IMG/VR virus record: IMGVR_UViG_3300033998_000366
Span: 1 to 29,910 of that record
Source: a virus
Strand: one strand, 5' to 3'
Length of the DNA stretch: 29,910 nucleotides
Shown here: piece after piece, positions 1 through 6,423 of the stretch
Layout of the letters: each line of letters starts with the position of its first letter
Numbering within the stretch: the stretch's first letter is position 1
Position numbers and translations under genes: made by a program
The notes under the pieces: model-generated
Seen by the model: only the letters and a program-made list of their open reading frames with translations
The model's database searches: none
Told to the model about the DNA's origin: nothing

Positions 1-49
1 TGCCCTGGTAAATTACCTGCATCTTGCGGTTTTTCAGGCGTTTGCTCAC
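1..49 (-). CDS. 5' end of an early leftward gene (partial)
   Basis: Only the first 16 codons lie in the window, reading MSKRLKNRKMQVIYQG. The start is a GTG at 49-47, preceded by a strong Shine-Dalgarno sequence (AAGGAGGTGA on the minus strand) that overlaps the end of the upstream XRE gene. It would be the second gene of the leftward early operon driven from the divergent switch. The basic N-terminus would suit a small DNA-binding protein, but too little is present to assign a function. Confidence 0.6.
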   Translation of the reverse strand, partial: MSKRLKNRKMQVIYQG

Positions 50-62
50 TGAGATCACCTCC

Positions 63-308
63 TTACTGGTTTGCCGCCTCGGCGGTGGCGGATTGTTCCG
101 TGGTATCACATGCCACACCCGGGCTAAAAAAAATTTCTTCAACTGTTTTCCCGAGTGCTTTTGCGATGCGTACTTTTACTTCATCCCTGGGTTGACATAG
201 CCCTTTTTCGTACCTCCAAATAAGTGTACGATCAACGTTCACTAAGCTTGCTAGTTCAGCCCTTGTTATTCCTGCTTTTTTTCTGAAATATTCAAGATTG
301 TTGCCCAA
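63..308 (-). CDS. XRE-family transcriptional regulator, Cro-like
   Basis: An 81-residue protein made almost entirely of one helix-turn-helix domain. Residues about 5-60 fit the HTH_3/XRE fold, with the turn around ITRAELASLVNVDRTLIWRYEKG. The start is TTG at 308-306, preceded on the minus strand by AGGGGGTG at good spacing. It is the first gene leftward from a divergent control region and lies opposite a second XRE gene. That is the usual cro/cI arrangement of temperate Gram-positive phages, so it is inferred to be the lytic-side regulator. The C-terminal 15 residues are low-complexity. The regulator family is clear, but the Cro role rests on gene position and could be a different early regulator. 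Confidence 0.8.
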   Translation of the reverse strand: MGNNLEYFRKKAGITRAELASLVNVDRTLIWRYEKGLCQPRDEVKVRIAKALGKTVEEIFFSPGVACDTTEQSATAEAANQ

Positions 309-332
309 GTTAACACCCCCTTTTGGTGTCGC

Positions 333-349
333 GTTGCATTACATACCAC
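333..349. promoter_or_regulatory. Putative operator O1
   Basis: GTTGCATTACATACCAC shares the GTTG-N9-CMAC frame with three nearby sites. Its dyad is imperfect. It lies just downstream of the predicted leftward transcription start, where a bound repressor would block elongation or clearance. Confidence 0.5.
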
Positions 350-355
350 ATATCT

Positions 356-372
356 GTTGTATATAATACCAC
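356..372. promoter_or_regulatory. Putative operator O2
   Basis: GTTGTATATAATACCAC has six of eight half-site positions complementary around a central T. It covers the predicted -10 box of the leftward promoter. Confidence 0.6.
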
Positions 373-391
373 ATTGTTGATTGACGTGCAA
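363..391 (-). promoter_or_regulatory. Leftward (lytic-side) promoter
   Basis: On the minus strand TTGCAC (391-386) is followed by a 17-bp spacer and TATTAT (368-363), with a TGG extended -10 element. Transcription would start near 356 and read into the Cro-like gene. Both boxes lie inside putative operators O2 and O3. Confidence 0.6.
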
Positions 392-392
392 C
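376..392. promoter_or_regulatory. Putative operator O3
   Basis: GTTGATTGACGTGCAAC has the same length and the same outer GTTG/CAAC arms as the perfect site at 445-461. It covers the predicted -35 box of the leftward promoter. Confidence 0.6.
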
Positions 393-408
393 ATCTTTTT
401 TGGAAAAT

Positions 409-437
409 CTTTAATTTTTTTTGTGGCTTGGTATAAT
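409..437 (+). promoter_or_regulatory. Rightward (lysogeny) promoter, extended -10
   Basis: A consensus TATAAT at 432-437 is preceded by TGG, giving the extended -10 TGGTATAAT. The -35 region is weak (CTTTAA at 409-414), as is common with extended -10 promoters. The start site would fall near 444, directly before the palindrome at 445-461. Confidence 0.65.
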
Positions 438-444
438 GTTATTG

Positions 445-461
445 GTTGCATATTATGCAAC
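445..461. promoter_or_regulatory. Putative operator O4, perfect 17-bp palindrome
   Basis: GTTGCATATTATGCAAC is a perfect inverted repeat of 8-bp arms around a central T. It begins about 8 bp downstream of the rightward -10 box, so it overlaps the likely transcription start of the repressor operon. A protein bound here would shut off or autoregulate repressor synthesis. Confidence 0.75.
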
Positions 462-482
462 ACATAGGAGTGAAGTGGTTAA

Positions 483-890
483 ATGCTCAAGGAATTCAGT
501 TCAACAATAAAAACCGCGAGATTAAAGCAAGACTTGTCTCTTCGAGATCTGGCTGAGCTCACAGGACTTGATCATAGTTACATCGCAAGGCTTGAAAAGG
601 GTGGCCCAAAGCCATCACGCGATACGGTGTTAAAACTTGCAAAAGCACTAAAGATACCAGAAAATACCTTGCTTGTAATGGCGGGCTATTCTGGCGACCC
701 CTCCACTCCCGCCTGGTGGCACCGCGATACCCCGCCATCGGATGTGGAACTGGAGGAATTCCTAAAAACCGCCAACATTTATTTTGACGGTGCTCCCTTA
801 AACGAGGAAGATAAAGAGGACATACTTACCTACCTGAAGGTAAAATGGGAACGCGAAAAGAAAAAACGGAAAAAGGAAAACAAAAGATAG
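483..890 (+). CDS. XRE-family phage repressor (ImmR/cI-like, no autoprotease domain)
   Basis: A 135-residue protein. An N-terminal helix-turn-helix (about residues 6-62) contains the recognition region LRDLAELTGLDHSYIARLEKG. The remaining 70 residues are acidic to lysine-rich, ending in a run of Lys/Arg/Glu. There is no S24/LexA-type Ser-Lys autocleavage domain, so RecA-stimulated self-cleavage is unlikely. A separate ImmA-type peptidase lies four genes downstream, so inactivation by proteolysis in trans, as for ImmR/ImmA of ICEBs1, is the likely mode (inference). It is the first gene rightward from the switch, with AGGAG at 466-470 and the ATG at 483. It probably binds the 17-bp sites upstream. 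Confidence 0.8.
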   Translation: MLKEFSSTIKTARLKQDLSLRDLAELTGLDHSYIARLEKGGPKPSRDTVLKLAKALKIPENTLLVMAGYSGDPSTPAWWHRDTPPSDVELEEFLKTANIYFDGAPLNEEDKEDILTYLKVKWEREKKKRKKENKR

Positions 891-901
891 AGGTGATAAA
901 A

Positions 902-1123
902 TTGGTCTCTCGCCGTTTTCTAGTTGTAATCGAGCAAGACGAAGATGGCAAGTACATTGCTTCTGTACCCTCCCTCCCCGGCTGTCATACCCAAGCAGAC
1001 AACCTGGCCGAGTTGGAAAAGCGGGTTCAAGAGGCAATCAAACTTTATCTTGATGAAAAAAGCGATTTCATTTCCGCGTCGGAAAAATTTATAGGCATCC
1101 ACCAGGTTGAGGTACAGCCATGA
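902..1123 (+). CDS. hicB: HicB-family antitoxin
   Basis: A 73-residue protein read from TTG at 902, chosen because AGGTGA at 891-896 gives good spacing. An ATG at 845 would extend the protein back into the repressor gene as a lysine-rich tail. Residues 4-50 carry the HicB partial RNase-H-like fold, with the signature FLVVIEQDEDGKYIASVPSL then PGCHTQADNLAEL and a helix ending EAIKLYL. HicB neutralises HicA and often represses the operon. It lies 11 bp after the repressor gene and overlaps hicA by ATGA. The antitoxin-first order is common for hicBA. No C-terminal DNA-binding domain is seen, so operon control probably falls to the phage repressor. Confidence 0.88.
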   Translation: MVSRRFLVVIEQDEDGKYIASVPSLPGCHTQADNLAELEKRVQEAIKLYLDEKSDFISASEKFIGIHQVEVQP

Positions 1124-1356
1124 CAAGGCTTGCTATTATCTCTGCCGAAGATATGGAGCGGATACTTATCCATCTCGGTTTCGTACGCCAAAGACAGGTG
1201 GGTAGTCATGTCCTGTTCACTCATCCCGATGGGCGCTGTACGGTTGTTCCATTCCACAAGGGAGAAGATTTAGGCAGGGGCCTAATCAGAAAAATCCTCC
1301 GCGATATAGATATATCCCCGGAAGAATACGAAAAGTTGAGGCAAAAAGTCACGTAA
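1120..1356 (+). CDS. hicA: HicA-family mRNA interferase toxin
   Basis: A 78-residue protein with the double-stranded-RNA-binding-like HicA (YcfA) fold. The key segment is GSHVLFTHPDGRCTVVPFH. GSH carries the catalytic histidine, and VPFHKGEDLGRGLIRKILRD is the conserved C-terminal half. HicA cleaves mRNA when free of HicB. Its ATG overlaps the hicB stop, so the pair is translationally coupled. Located within a lysogeny operon, the pair could stabilise the prophage or act in phage exclusion. That role is inferred; the family assignment is firm. Confidence 0.9.
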   Translation: MTRLAIISAEDMERILIHLGFVRQRQVGSHVLFTHPDGRCTVVPFHKGEDLGRGLIRKILRDIDISPEEYEKLRQKVT

Positions 1357-1357
1357 C

Positions 1358-1391
1358 AAACCTGCTACTCTTAATAGTTGTAGCAGGTTTT
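1358..1391 (+). terminator. Hairpin terminator after hicA
   Basis: A perfect 11-bp stem pairs 1358-1368 (AAACCTGCTAC) with 1380-1390 (GTAGCAGGTTT) around an 11-nt loop. The U-run is short (TTTT), so termination may be partial. It separates the repressor-hicBA unit from the peptidase gene. Confidence 0.65.
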
Positions 1392-1452
1392 GGCTTAATT
1401 TATGGATGTGACATTTTTCGACACCGTTTTTATGGACAAGCAGGTGATCCCT

Positions 1453-1875
1453 GTGGACTATATTAAGAGAGCCGTTAAAGAATTGGTTGAAGAATATGAA
1501 ACCAGCGATCCCTACCGCCTGGCCCGCTTAATGGGTATTGACGTAGATGAATTTCCCTTTCGCCGGATTAAGGGCCTGATCCTCGAAATAGCTGGTAAGG
1601 TTACCATTGTCCTCAATGCGAATCTTCCGGAATGGTTGAAGCGGGTTGTTTTAGCTCATGAATTGGGTCACCGGCAATTGTCGCCGCAGGGGGTGGGATA
1701 CTTTTTCCTGGCAGAACACACTCTTATGGAGTCGCGGGTTGAATACGAGGCCAACAGGTTTACTGTAGAACTGCTCACGTGGGGCGAAGAACCGGAGCTT
1801 GATGAAACCCTGGAGCATTTTGCCGCCAGGGTTGGGTTACCAGTGGAAATGATGCGGTATAAGGTAATCTGGTAA
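1453..1875 (+). CDS. ImmA/IrrE-family metallopeptidase
   Basis: A 140-residue zinc peptidase of the M78 family. The helix VVLAHELGHRQLSP holds the HExxH-type motif HELGH, and E113/E118-type acidic residues follow in ESRVEYEANRF, the usual third-ligand region. I chose GTG at 1453 because AGGTGAT at 1442-1448 precedes it. The ATGs at 1402 and 1432 have no ribosome binding site, and the first would lie right after the terminator. In ICEBs1 and related phages ImmA cleaves the XRE repressor on induction. The short autoprotease-less repressor upstream fits that pairing. The hairpin just before the gene could keep its level low. Confidence 0.85.
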   Translation: MDYIKRAVKELVEEYETSDPYRLARLMGIDVDEFPFRRIKGLILEIAGKVTIVLNANLPEWLKRVVLAHELGHRQLSPQGVGYFFLAEHTLMESRVEYEANRFTVELLTWGEEPELDETLEHFAARVGLPVEMMRYKVIW

Positions 1876-1936
1876 TATGAATGTAGACAAAAACAAATAT
1901 CTCAATCTCTTATTTTTAAAAGGAGGGATGTACATA

Positions 1937-2740
1937 ATGAGATTTCGTTTAATTATTACAATGGTTTTATGCTTCCTGGTAACCGTTGCAGCCGGATGTG
2001 GTACTAATGCAAACTCTACTCAAAAAACACCGAAGGATGTTATTAAAAATGACAAAATAGTAGAATTATCCAGTGACCCAGATAAATTTAAAGGTTATCC
2101 AGTAGAATTAACTGGACAAGTTTTTACCAGCCCTGAAATAAAAGATGGGAAAACCGCATTTCAAATGTGGGGCGACCCTAAAAATAGCGAATATAATATC
2201 GTGGTTTATTATAATAGCACGTCAAGTGACGTTGCAACCAATGCTTATGTCAAAGTTAAAGGAAAAGTCAATGGAAAATTAGAGGGTACAAATGCTTTTG
2301 GCGCTAAAATTACCGCTGTTACAGTAATGGCAGATACTATTGAAAAAGTCGATCCTGTTGATATTCTTGCTCCTACTAAATTAAAAGTAGATGTAAATAA
2401 AACATCTAACCAAAACGGATACTCAATAACATTGCAAAAGGTTGAATTCGCAGACAATGAAACACGGGTATATTTAGCAGTTAAAAACGGGACAAGTGAT
2501 AAAATCCATTTTTGGGGACATAACGCTAAAGCGCTTCAGAATAATAAACAATTAGACTCTGAAATGTTCTCCGACTACCCTGAAGTGCAATCTGAAATTC
2601 TACCCGGTGTAGTTAGTGAAGGCATCGTGGTTTTCCCTGCGCTTGATATAAACGCAAAAAAGGCTACTTTTGTTTTTGATGGCTCATCTGATAATTTTGA
2701 TATATCTATTGAACCGATGTCATTTGACGTATCGTGGTAA
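1937..2740 (+). CDS. Prophage lipoprotein with OB-fold-like and DUF4352-like domains
   Basis: A 267-residue predicted lipoprotein. ATG 1937 is chosen because AAGGAGGG (1919-1926) is correctly spaced and the next residues form a signal peptide, MRFRLIITMVLCFLVTVAAG, followed by the lipobox Cys (C21; -3 residue Ala, slightly off consensus). A Ser/Thr/Asn-rich linker follows. A beta-rich segment (about residues 40-140, with a GYPVELTGQV start) resembles tRNA_anti-like/OB folds, and the C-terminal half resembles DUF4352-type immunoglobulin-like domains. The gene is much more AT-rich than its neighbours (16 G/C in the 60 bases 2041-2100), a sign of separate acquisition. Its place between repressor genes and integrase matches that of superinfection-exclusion lipoproteins such as Ltp of TP-J34, so that role is proposed but unproven. 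Confidence 0.7.
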   Translation: MRFRLIITMVLCFLVTVAAGCGTNANSTQKTPKDVIKNDKIVELSSDPDKFKGYPVELTGQVFTSPEIKDGKTAFQMWGDPKNSEYNIVVYYNSTSSDVATNAYVKVKGKVNGKLEGTNAFGAKITAVTVMADTIEKVDPVDILAPTKLKVDVNKTSNQNGYSITLQKVEFADNETRVYLAVKNGTSDKIHFWGHNAKALQNNKQLDSEMFSDYPEVQSEILPGVVSEGIVVFPALDINAKKATFVFDGSSDNFDISIEPMSFDVSW

Positions 2741-2768
2741 CTAAAATTAACTAAAGATTTGTTTTAAG

Positions 2769-2793
2769 CGCCTGGCTTCCCCCAGGCACTTTC
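2769..2793 (+). terminator. Hairpin terminator after the lipoprotein gene
   Basis: GCCTGG (2770-2775) pairs with CCAGGC (2782-2787), with an outer G-C pair beyond one mismatch, followed by ACTTTCT. It is a short, moderate terminator separating the AT-rich gene from the recombinase. Confidence 0.5.
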
Positions 2794-2813
2794 TATGTTC
2801 GAGGTGATGCCGA

Positions 2814-4547
2814 ATGCCACGTCCCAAGAATTTGAGCAAGCCCAAGCTCCAGCCCGGCTATGTTCCGCCTTCCAAGAGAAAACCGAAGGCTGCTATATAC
2901 GTTCGTGTAAGTACGCATTATCAGGTGGATCGAGACTCTCTTCCCTTCCAGCGCCAAGAACTTGAAAACTATAGCCGACATGTCCTGAATATAACCGACT
3001 GGGAAATATTTGAGGACGCCGGTTATTCCGCAAAGAATACCGACCGGCCGAAATACCAGGAGATGATGGCCCGCATCCGCAAGGGCGAGTTCACTCATCT
3101 TCTGGTCTGGAAGTTGGACCGAATTAGCCGCAACCTGCGGGACTTCACCGAGCTTTGGGATGAACTTAAGGAATATGGGGTTACCTTTGTCTCCAAAATG
3201 GAGCAATTTGATACCTCGACCGCTATGGGCGAGGCCATGCTCCGAATTATCCTCGTGTTTGCTGAACTGGAGAGGAAACTTACGGCCGAGAGGGTCTACT
3301 CCATCATGTTGTCCCGCGCCCAGAAAGCCCTTTGGAACGGCGCCCCTGTTGCCCTGGGCTACGATTGGGACCCCGAGAATGAAACCATTAAAATCAACCC
3401 CGAGGAAGCTGAACTGGTTCATCTTATTTTCGATCTGTACGAAGAAAAGCAATCCGCCCTTGCCGTTGCCGAGTGGCTCCATGAAAACGGGAAAAAAACG
3501 AAACGGGGCGGCACCTGGGGTTCCAAAAGCGTTATCGATATACTTCGCAACCCGATTTACATAGGCGTCTACCGCTGGAATTACCGCCAGTCCGGCCGGG
3601 GGGAACTTAAGCCCGAGGATGAGGTTATCACCGTGGAAAACGCTTTGCCGGCTATTATCTCCCGGGAACAATGGGAGCGGGTGCAAAAGCTCCTCGACGG
3701 TAATTACAAAGGCCGAAGGGACCAGCAACGCCGGGCCAAGCATCTTCATATCTTGTCGGGCCTGATCAGGTGCGGTTACTGCGGCAAGACCTATATATCC
3801 GCCCGCAACACCAAGCCTCATAAGCACAATTATCACCCCTCTTATTACCGGTGCGGCACCTATATCCGTAACCGGCAATGCCGGAATAAGACGGTGAGCG
3901 GGCTGTATATCGAGCCTTTTGTCCTGGAATACCTCCGCGCCTATGTTAAGGCGGCCAGGTCCGCCACATCCCCCGCATCTTTCCAAACGGAGTTGCTTAA
4001 GGCCTTTGGCCGCGAAGAAATCGAGTATATTGACCTGCCCATTATGGATGCCGGGCTCACGAGTATCCTGGGCGGCATGGCCGAGGCTGTATCCGTTCAG
4101 CCCCGGCCCATCATGAACGAGAAGCTGGAGTCCTTAAAAAAGCAGAAACAAAAAATAGAGCGGGCCCTTGCCCGCCTCGATGATGCCTATTTTTTCCCGG
4201 AAGGCCACAATGCCATTTCCAAGTCGGAATACCTTGTTAAGAAGGCTGAATTCCAGCAGCGCCTGAGCAAGGTCGACAGTGAAATAGCGGCCCTGGCCTC
4301 TAAGTACTCCTCTACCATGTCCGTAGATATAGAAATGTTTTCCCGCTTCCTTCTGGTCCACAACCTCTATACCGCGGATAATATCCGCGATGTCTTACCT
4401 GCCCTAGATAAGCAGGTCGTGCAGGATTTCTTGCAGCAGGTCATTAGCTTTATAGAAGTGGCCGACGGAAGGGTTACCAAAATCGCTTTCAACTCGCCTG
4501 ACGGGGAAGTAATTCACCGGTTTGTCTACCGTGAAATGCCTTCATAA
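2814..4547 (+). CDS. Large serine recombinase (phage integrase)
   Basis: A 577-residue large serine integrase. The resolvase domain spans about residues 25-165: IYVRVST holds nucleophile S33 and R31, and WKLDRISRN holds the active-site arginines R103 and R106. The Recombinase domain (about 175-300) follows, then a zinc ribbon with C320, C323, C347 and C356 (RCGYCG and YRCGTY/RQCRN). A coiled coil at about 430-485 is of the kind that controls integration versus excision. The ATG at 2814 follows GAGGTGA. These enzymes recombine attP with attB without host factors, and excision needs a directionality factor, which I do not see here. The gene converges on the late operon, with the lysis genes on the other side of a short gap. 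Confidence 0.93.
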   Translation: MPRPKNLSKPKLQPGYVPPSKRKPKAAIYVRVSTHYQVDRDSLPFQRQELENYSRHVLNITDWEIFEDAGYSAKNTDRPKYQEMMARIRKGEFTHLLVWKLDRISRNLRDFTELWDELKEYGVTFVSKMEQFDTSTAMGEAMLRIILVFAELERKLTAERVYSIMLSRAQKALWNGAPVALGYDWDPENETIKINPEEAELVHLIFDLYEEKQSALAVAEWLHENGKKTKRGGTWGSKSVIDILRNPIYIGVYRWNYRQSGRGELKPEDEVITVENALPAIISREQWERVQKLLDGNYKGRRDQQRRAKHLHILSGLIRCGYCGKTYISARNTKPHKHNYHPSYYRCGTYIRNRQCRNKTVSGLYIEPFVLEYLRAYVKAARSATSPASFQTELLKAFGREEIEYIDLPIMDAGLTSILGGMAEAVSVQPRPIMNEKLESLKKQKQKIERALARLDDAYFFPEGHNAISKSEYLVKKAEFQQRLSKVDSEIAALASKYSSTMSVDIEMFSRFLLVHNLYTADNIRDVLPALDKQVVQDFLQQVISFIEVADGRVTKIAFNSPDGEVIHRFVYREMPS

Positions 4548-4743
4548 AAGCGGCTTTCTTAGTGTCTCACTTTTACCATCTGACAACCGAAGGTAAATGT
4601 GATATACTTTCGCCGACGATCATCTTTATCGCTCATTAATGTCCATCCCTTCCGATTTTTAAGACTCACAACTATTATACCGTACGGTCCGGCCCAAAAC
4701 AACAAAGGGAGGGGCCGGCCTACCCGCGCCCCTCCCTTACGTG
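4548..4743. other. Convergent intergenic region; candidate attP location
   Basis: This 196-bp non-coding gap lies between the integrase stop and the holin stop. Besides the late terminator it holds an imperfect inverted repeat (CGAAGGTA at 4588-4595 against TACTTTCG at 4605-4612) and a perfect 10-bp palindrome ACCGTACGGT at 4679-4688. Large serine integrases use attP sites of roughly 50 bp with imperfect dyads, usually next to the integrase gene, so attP may lie here. Small ORFs crossing it have no coding character. The attP assignment is inference. Confidence 0.4.
4705..4738 (-). terminator. Late operon terminator
   Basis: A perfect 11-bp GC-rich stem pairs AAGGGAGGGGC (4705-4715) with GCCCCTCCCTT (4728-4738) around a 12-nt loop. 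On the minus strand it is followed by TTTGTTGTTTTG. It lies six bases beyond the holin stop and marks the end of the leftward structural and lysis operon. Confidence 0.85.
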
Positions 4744-5097
4744 TTACGTCTGCTTGGCCCATTCCTCTCCAAACTCGTCCTTGAATGTCCTCAATGCCGC
4801 TTCGATTAAGCCCTTGATCTCCTCGGGTGTCACCTTCAGGCCCAGCTCCCCAGCTCTGGCCGCCAGCCACTCGGCGGCCTTTTGGTATTTGTCAGGACCG
4901 TGCAGGTCCTTGTAGACCTGTTCTACGAAACGCACTGCCAGGGTAGCGAGCTCCTGCTTCATTGCCAGCTCTTCCTGAATGCGTTTGACTCTTTCGGTCC
5001 CCAACCGCCTGCGCAAATATTCCACCGCCAGTGCGGCCAGGGTAGGAATAAGAATAGCCAGCAGGTAGTAAGCAAGTTGCAATAGTTTATCCTCCAT
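4744..5097 (-). CDS. Holin, LLH family
   Basis: A 117-residue protein. An N-terminal hydrophobic helix (residues about 6-26, LAYYLLAILIPTLAALAVEYL) is followed by a charged helical segment. The C-terminal part reads KYQKAAEWLAARAGELGL and TPEEIKGLIEAALR. This layout and these motifs match the phage_holin_LLH family. The protein would sit in the cytoplasmic membrane and release the amidase encoded directly upstream. It is the last gene of the late operon, five bases after the amidase and immediately before the terminator. The family assignment is from motif memory; holin function is well supported by context. Confidence 0.82.
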   Translation of the reverse strand: MEDKLLQLAYYLLAILIPTLAALAVEYLRRRLGTERVKRIQEELAMKQELATLAVRFVEQVYKDLHGPDKYQKAAEWLAARAGELGLKVTPEEIKGLIEAALRTFKDEFGEEWAKQT

Positions 5098-5102
5098 ACC
5101 AA

Positions 5103-5828
5103 CTACCTCCCGAGCAATTTAAGTACACGGTCCAGTAAAGCTACAACCTCGGCCCTGGTAATGGGCTGGTCTGGGCGGAAATTGCCCTGCTCATCCCCCT
5201 TGATGATACCCAGCTTCGCCAGCCGCTCGATGCTGCCAGCCGCCCAGTGGTTTGCCGGTACGTCCTTGAACATAGAAAACACCTCCTGAATGATTTTGAC
5301 GCCAATTACTTTGCCGATGCCCTTGGCTATTGCGACGGCGCATTTTTCCTGGAATTCAGGGCTTGCGAGCAGACGTTCTTCCTCGGGGTTAGAGATAAAT
5401 GCCAGCTCCGTCAACACCGCCGGCATGTTGGTCCGGCGCAAAACGTAGTAGTTGGCCGTTTTAACCCCACGGTTAGCCCTACCTGTGGCCGCTATCAGTT
5501 CGGCCTGGATGGCTTTTGCGAGTACCTCTCCCTGGCCACCAAACTTATAGCAATATGTTTCGGTGCCCTTTGCTTCCGGCGTTCCAGCGGAATTGCAGTG
5601 GATGCTCACGAAGTAGTCCGCACCAAAAGAATTTGCAATGTCGCAACGAGGTTGAAGGTCAATGAATACATCGCTGGTGCGGGTAAGCTTCACCTCCACG
5701 CCGGCTTTGCGTAGCTTTTCGGCTACCTTCAGCGCCACCGCCAGGTTTACATGGGCCTCTTTGAGGCCATTAGGCCCGACCGCCCCCGGGTCGCTCCCCC
5801 CATGGCCGGGATCAATACACACTCTCAC
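5103..5828 (-). CDS. N-acetylmuramoyl-L-alanine amidase endolysin with SLH anchor
   Basis: A 241-residue Amidase_3 endolysin. Zinc ligands are H9 (DPGHGG), E24 (LKEAHVNLAV) and H77 (VSIHCNS), and the catalytic glutamate is E141 (LTELAFISN). It cleaves the MurNAc-L-Ala bond of peptidoglycan. A single SLH domain (about residues 184-241, FKDVPANHWAAGSIERLAK and ITRAEVVALLDRVL) would anchor it to secondary cell-wall polymer in an S-layer-bearing host. There is no signal peptide, so export depends on a holin. GTG 5828 follows AAGGAGGTG. The SLH module in place of SH3, LysM or CHAP-type binding domains is less usual for phage lysins. Confidence 0.93.
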   Translation of the reverse strand: MRVCIDPGHGGSDPGAVGPNGLKEAHVNLAVALKVAEKLRKAGVEVKLTRTSDVFIDLQPRCDIANSFGADYFVSIHCNSAGTPEAKGTETYCYKFGGQGEVLAKAIQAELIAATGRANRGVKTANYYVLRRTNMPAVLTELAFISNPEEERLLASPEFQEKCAVAIAKGIGKVIGVKIIQEVFSMFKDVPANHWAAGSIERLAKLGIIKGDEQGNFRPDQPITRAEVVALLDRVLKLLGR

Positions 5829-5842
5829 CTAACAACACCTCC

Positions 5843-6196
5843 TTAAATTGTGGGTTTATTAGAAGCGCCAGTCTGCCCTTCTCCGCCGCCCTCGTCCCTC
5901 GGGGTATAAACCTGTTGTGGCGGAGGCGAGTAATAGCCATCATAAGGGTATGGTGGCTGGTACGGCGAAACCTGACCCCGCCGCCCCAGCGTAGGCCAGC
6001 CGATCCGCTCAATGGCCCGCTTCGCAATGGCCGCGATGATTGGGTATCCCAGGACCGTAAAAAAATCAACCTGGTTTGTGGAGATGTCCCCCGCCAGGGC
6101 TATTTTCACCCCCACAAACACGTACAGCCCCAGGGACGCAAGAACCGCCAGGTCCTCTATGGTGAACCCGTCCGGATCATTCCAAAAGCCCCTCAT
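5843..6196 (-). CDS. Small membrane protein of the lysis cassette
   Basis: A protein of about 117 residues, read from ATG 6196, where GGTGAGG gives a ribosome binding site (GTG 6205 is possible). It has two hydrophobic stretches (roughly LAVLASLGLYVFVGVKIALAG and FFTVLGYPIIAAIAKRAI) separated by a short polar turn, then a Pro/Tyr/Gln-rich tail. I do not recognise the family. The helical-hairpin shape and its position between a BhlA-like holin and the endolysin suggest a second holin, antiholin or other lysis accessory. Confidence 0.65.
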   Translation of the reverse strand: MRGFWNDPDGFTIEDLAVLASLGLYVFVGVKIALAGDISTNQVDFFTVLGYPIIAAIAKRAIERIGWPTLGRRGQVSPYQPPYPYDGYYSPPPQQVYTPRDEGGGEGQTGASNKPTI

Positions 6197-6201
6197 GGCC
6201 C

Positions 6202-6423
6202 TCACCGCCTGGCCCGCTCGAGCAGCTCGTCTATCTTAGCCTCCTGCCGGGCTAACGCCACCTGGATCAAGGTAGTTAACTGCTCTAAGGCCTTGGTGTT
6301 GTTTTGGACCACCTCGGCTAACTCCTGGTCACTCTTTTGCTTGAACCACTGGGCTACCAAGAAAATCAAGCCTGCCACCGTGAAAAATGCAATGCCATAT
6401 TGCGCGAGATCAGGCCCGGGCAT
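6202..6423 (-). CDS. BhlA/UviB-like holin
   Basis: A 73-residue protein with one N-terminal transmembrane helix (IAFFTVAGLIFLVAQWF) followed by an amphipathic, probably coiled-coil tail rich in Gln, Glu and Lys, ending ELLERARR. This single-span-plus-coil layout is that of BhlA/UviB-type holin-like proteins. ATG 6423 is chosen because AAGGGGTG lies about seven bases upstream; a GTG at 6432 would leave no spacing. It overlaps the start region of the next gene and comes directly after the receptor-binding protein. Confidence 0.7.
   Translation of the reverse strand: MPGPDLAQYGIAFFTVAGLIFLVAQWFKQKSDQELAEVVQNNTKALEQLTTLIQVALARQEAKIDELLERARR

Larger units (their letters stand above)
309..482. promoter_or_regulatory. 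Divergent lysis/lysogeny control region
   Basis: This 174-bp gap separates the two divergent XRE genes. It is AT-rich and contains a promoter for each direction and four related 17-bp sites beginning GTTG and ending CCAC or CAAC. Three sites sit in tandem at centre spacings of 23 and 20 bp, and a fourth lies 69 bp further right. This resembles the OR region of lambdoid phages in logic, though the sequences are unrelated. An ORF can be drawn through it on the minus strand, but it is not coding. Confidence 0.75.

Noticed and set aside
266-463. 65-codon minus-strand frame across the switch region
   Set aside because: It covers the promoters and operators, overlaps the Cro-like gene and has no coding character.
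2793-3986. 397-codon open frame on the minus strand inside the integrase gene
   Set aside because: It lies antisense to a clear recombinase with intact catalytic motifs, and its composition is typical of a shadow frame.
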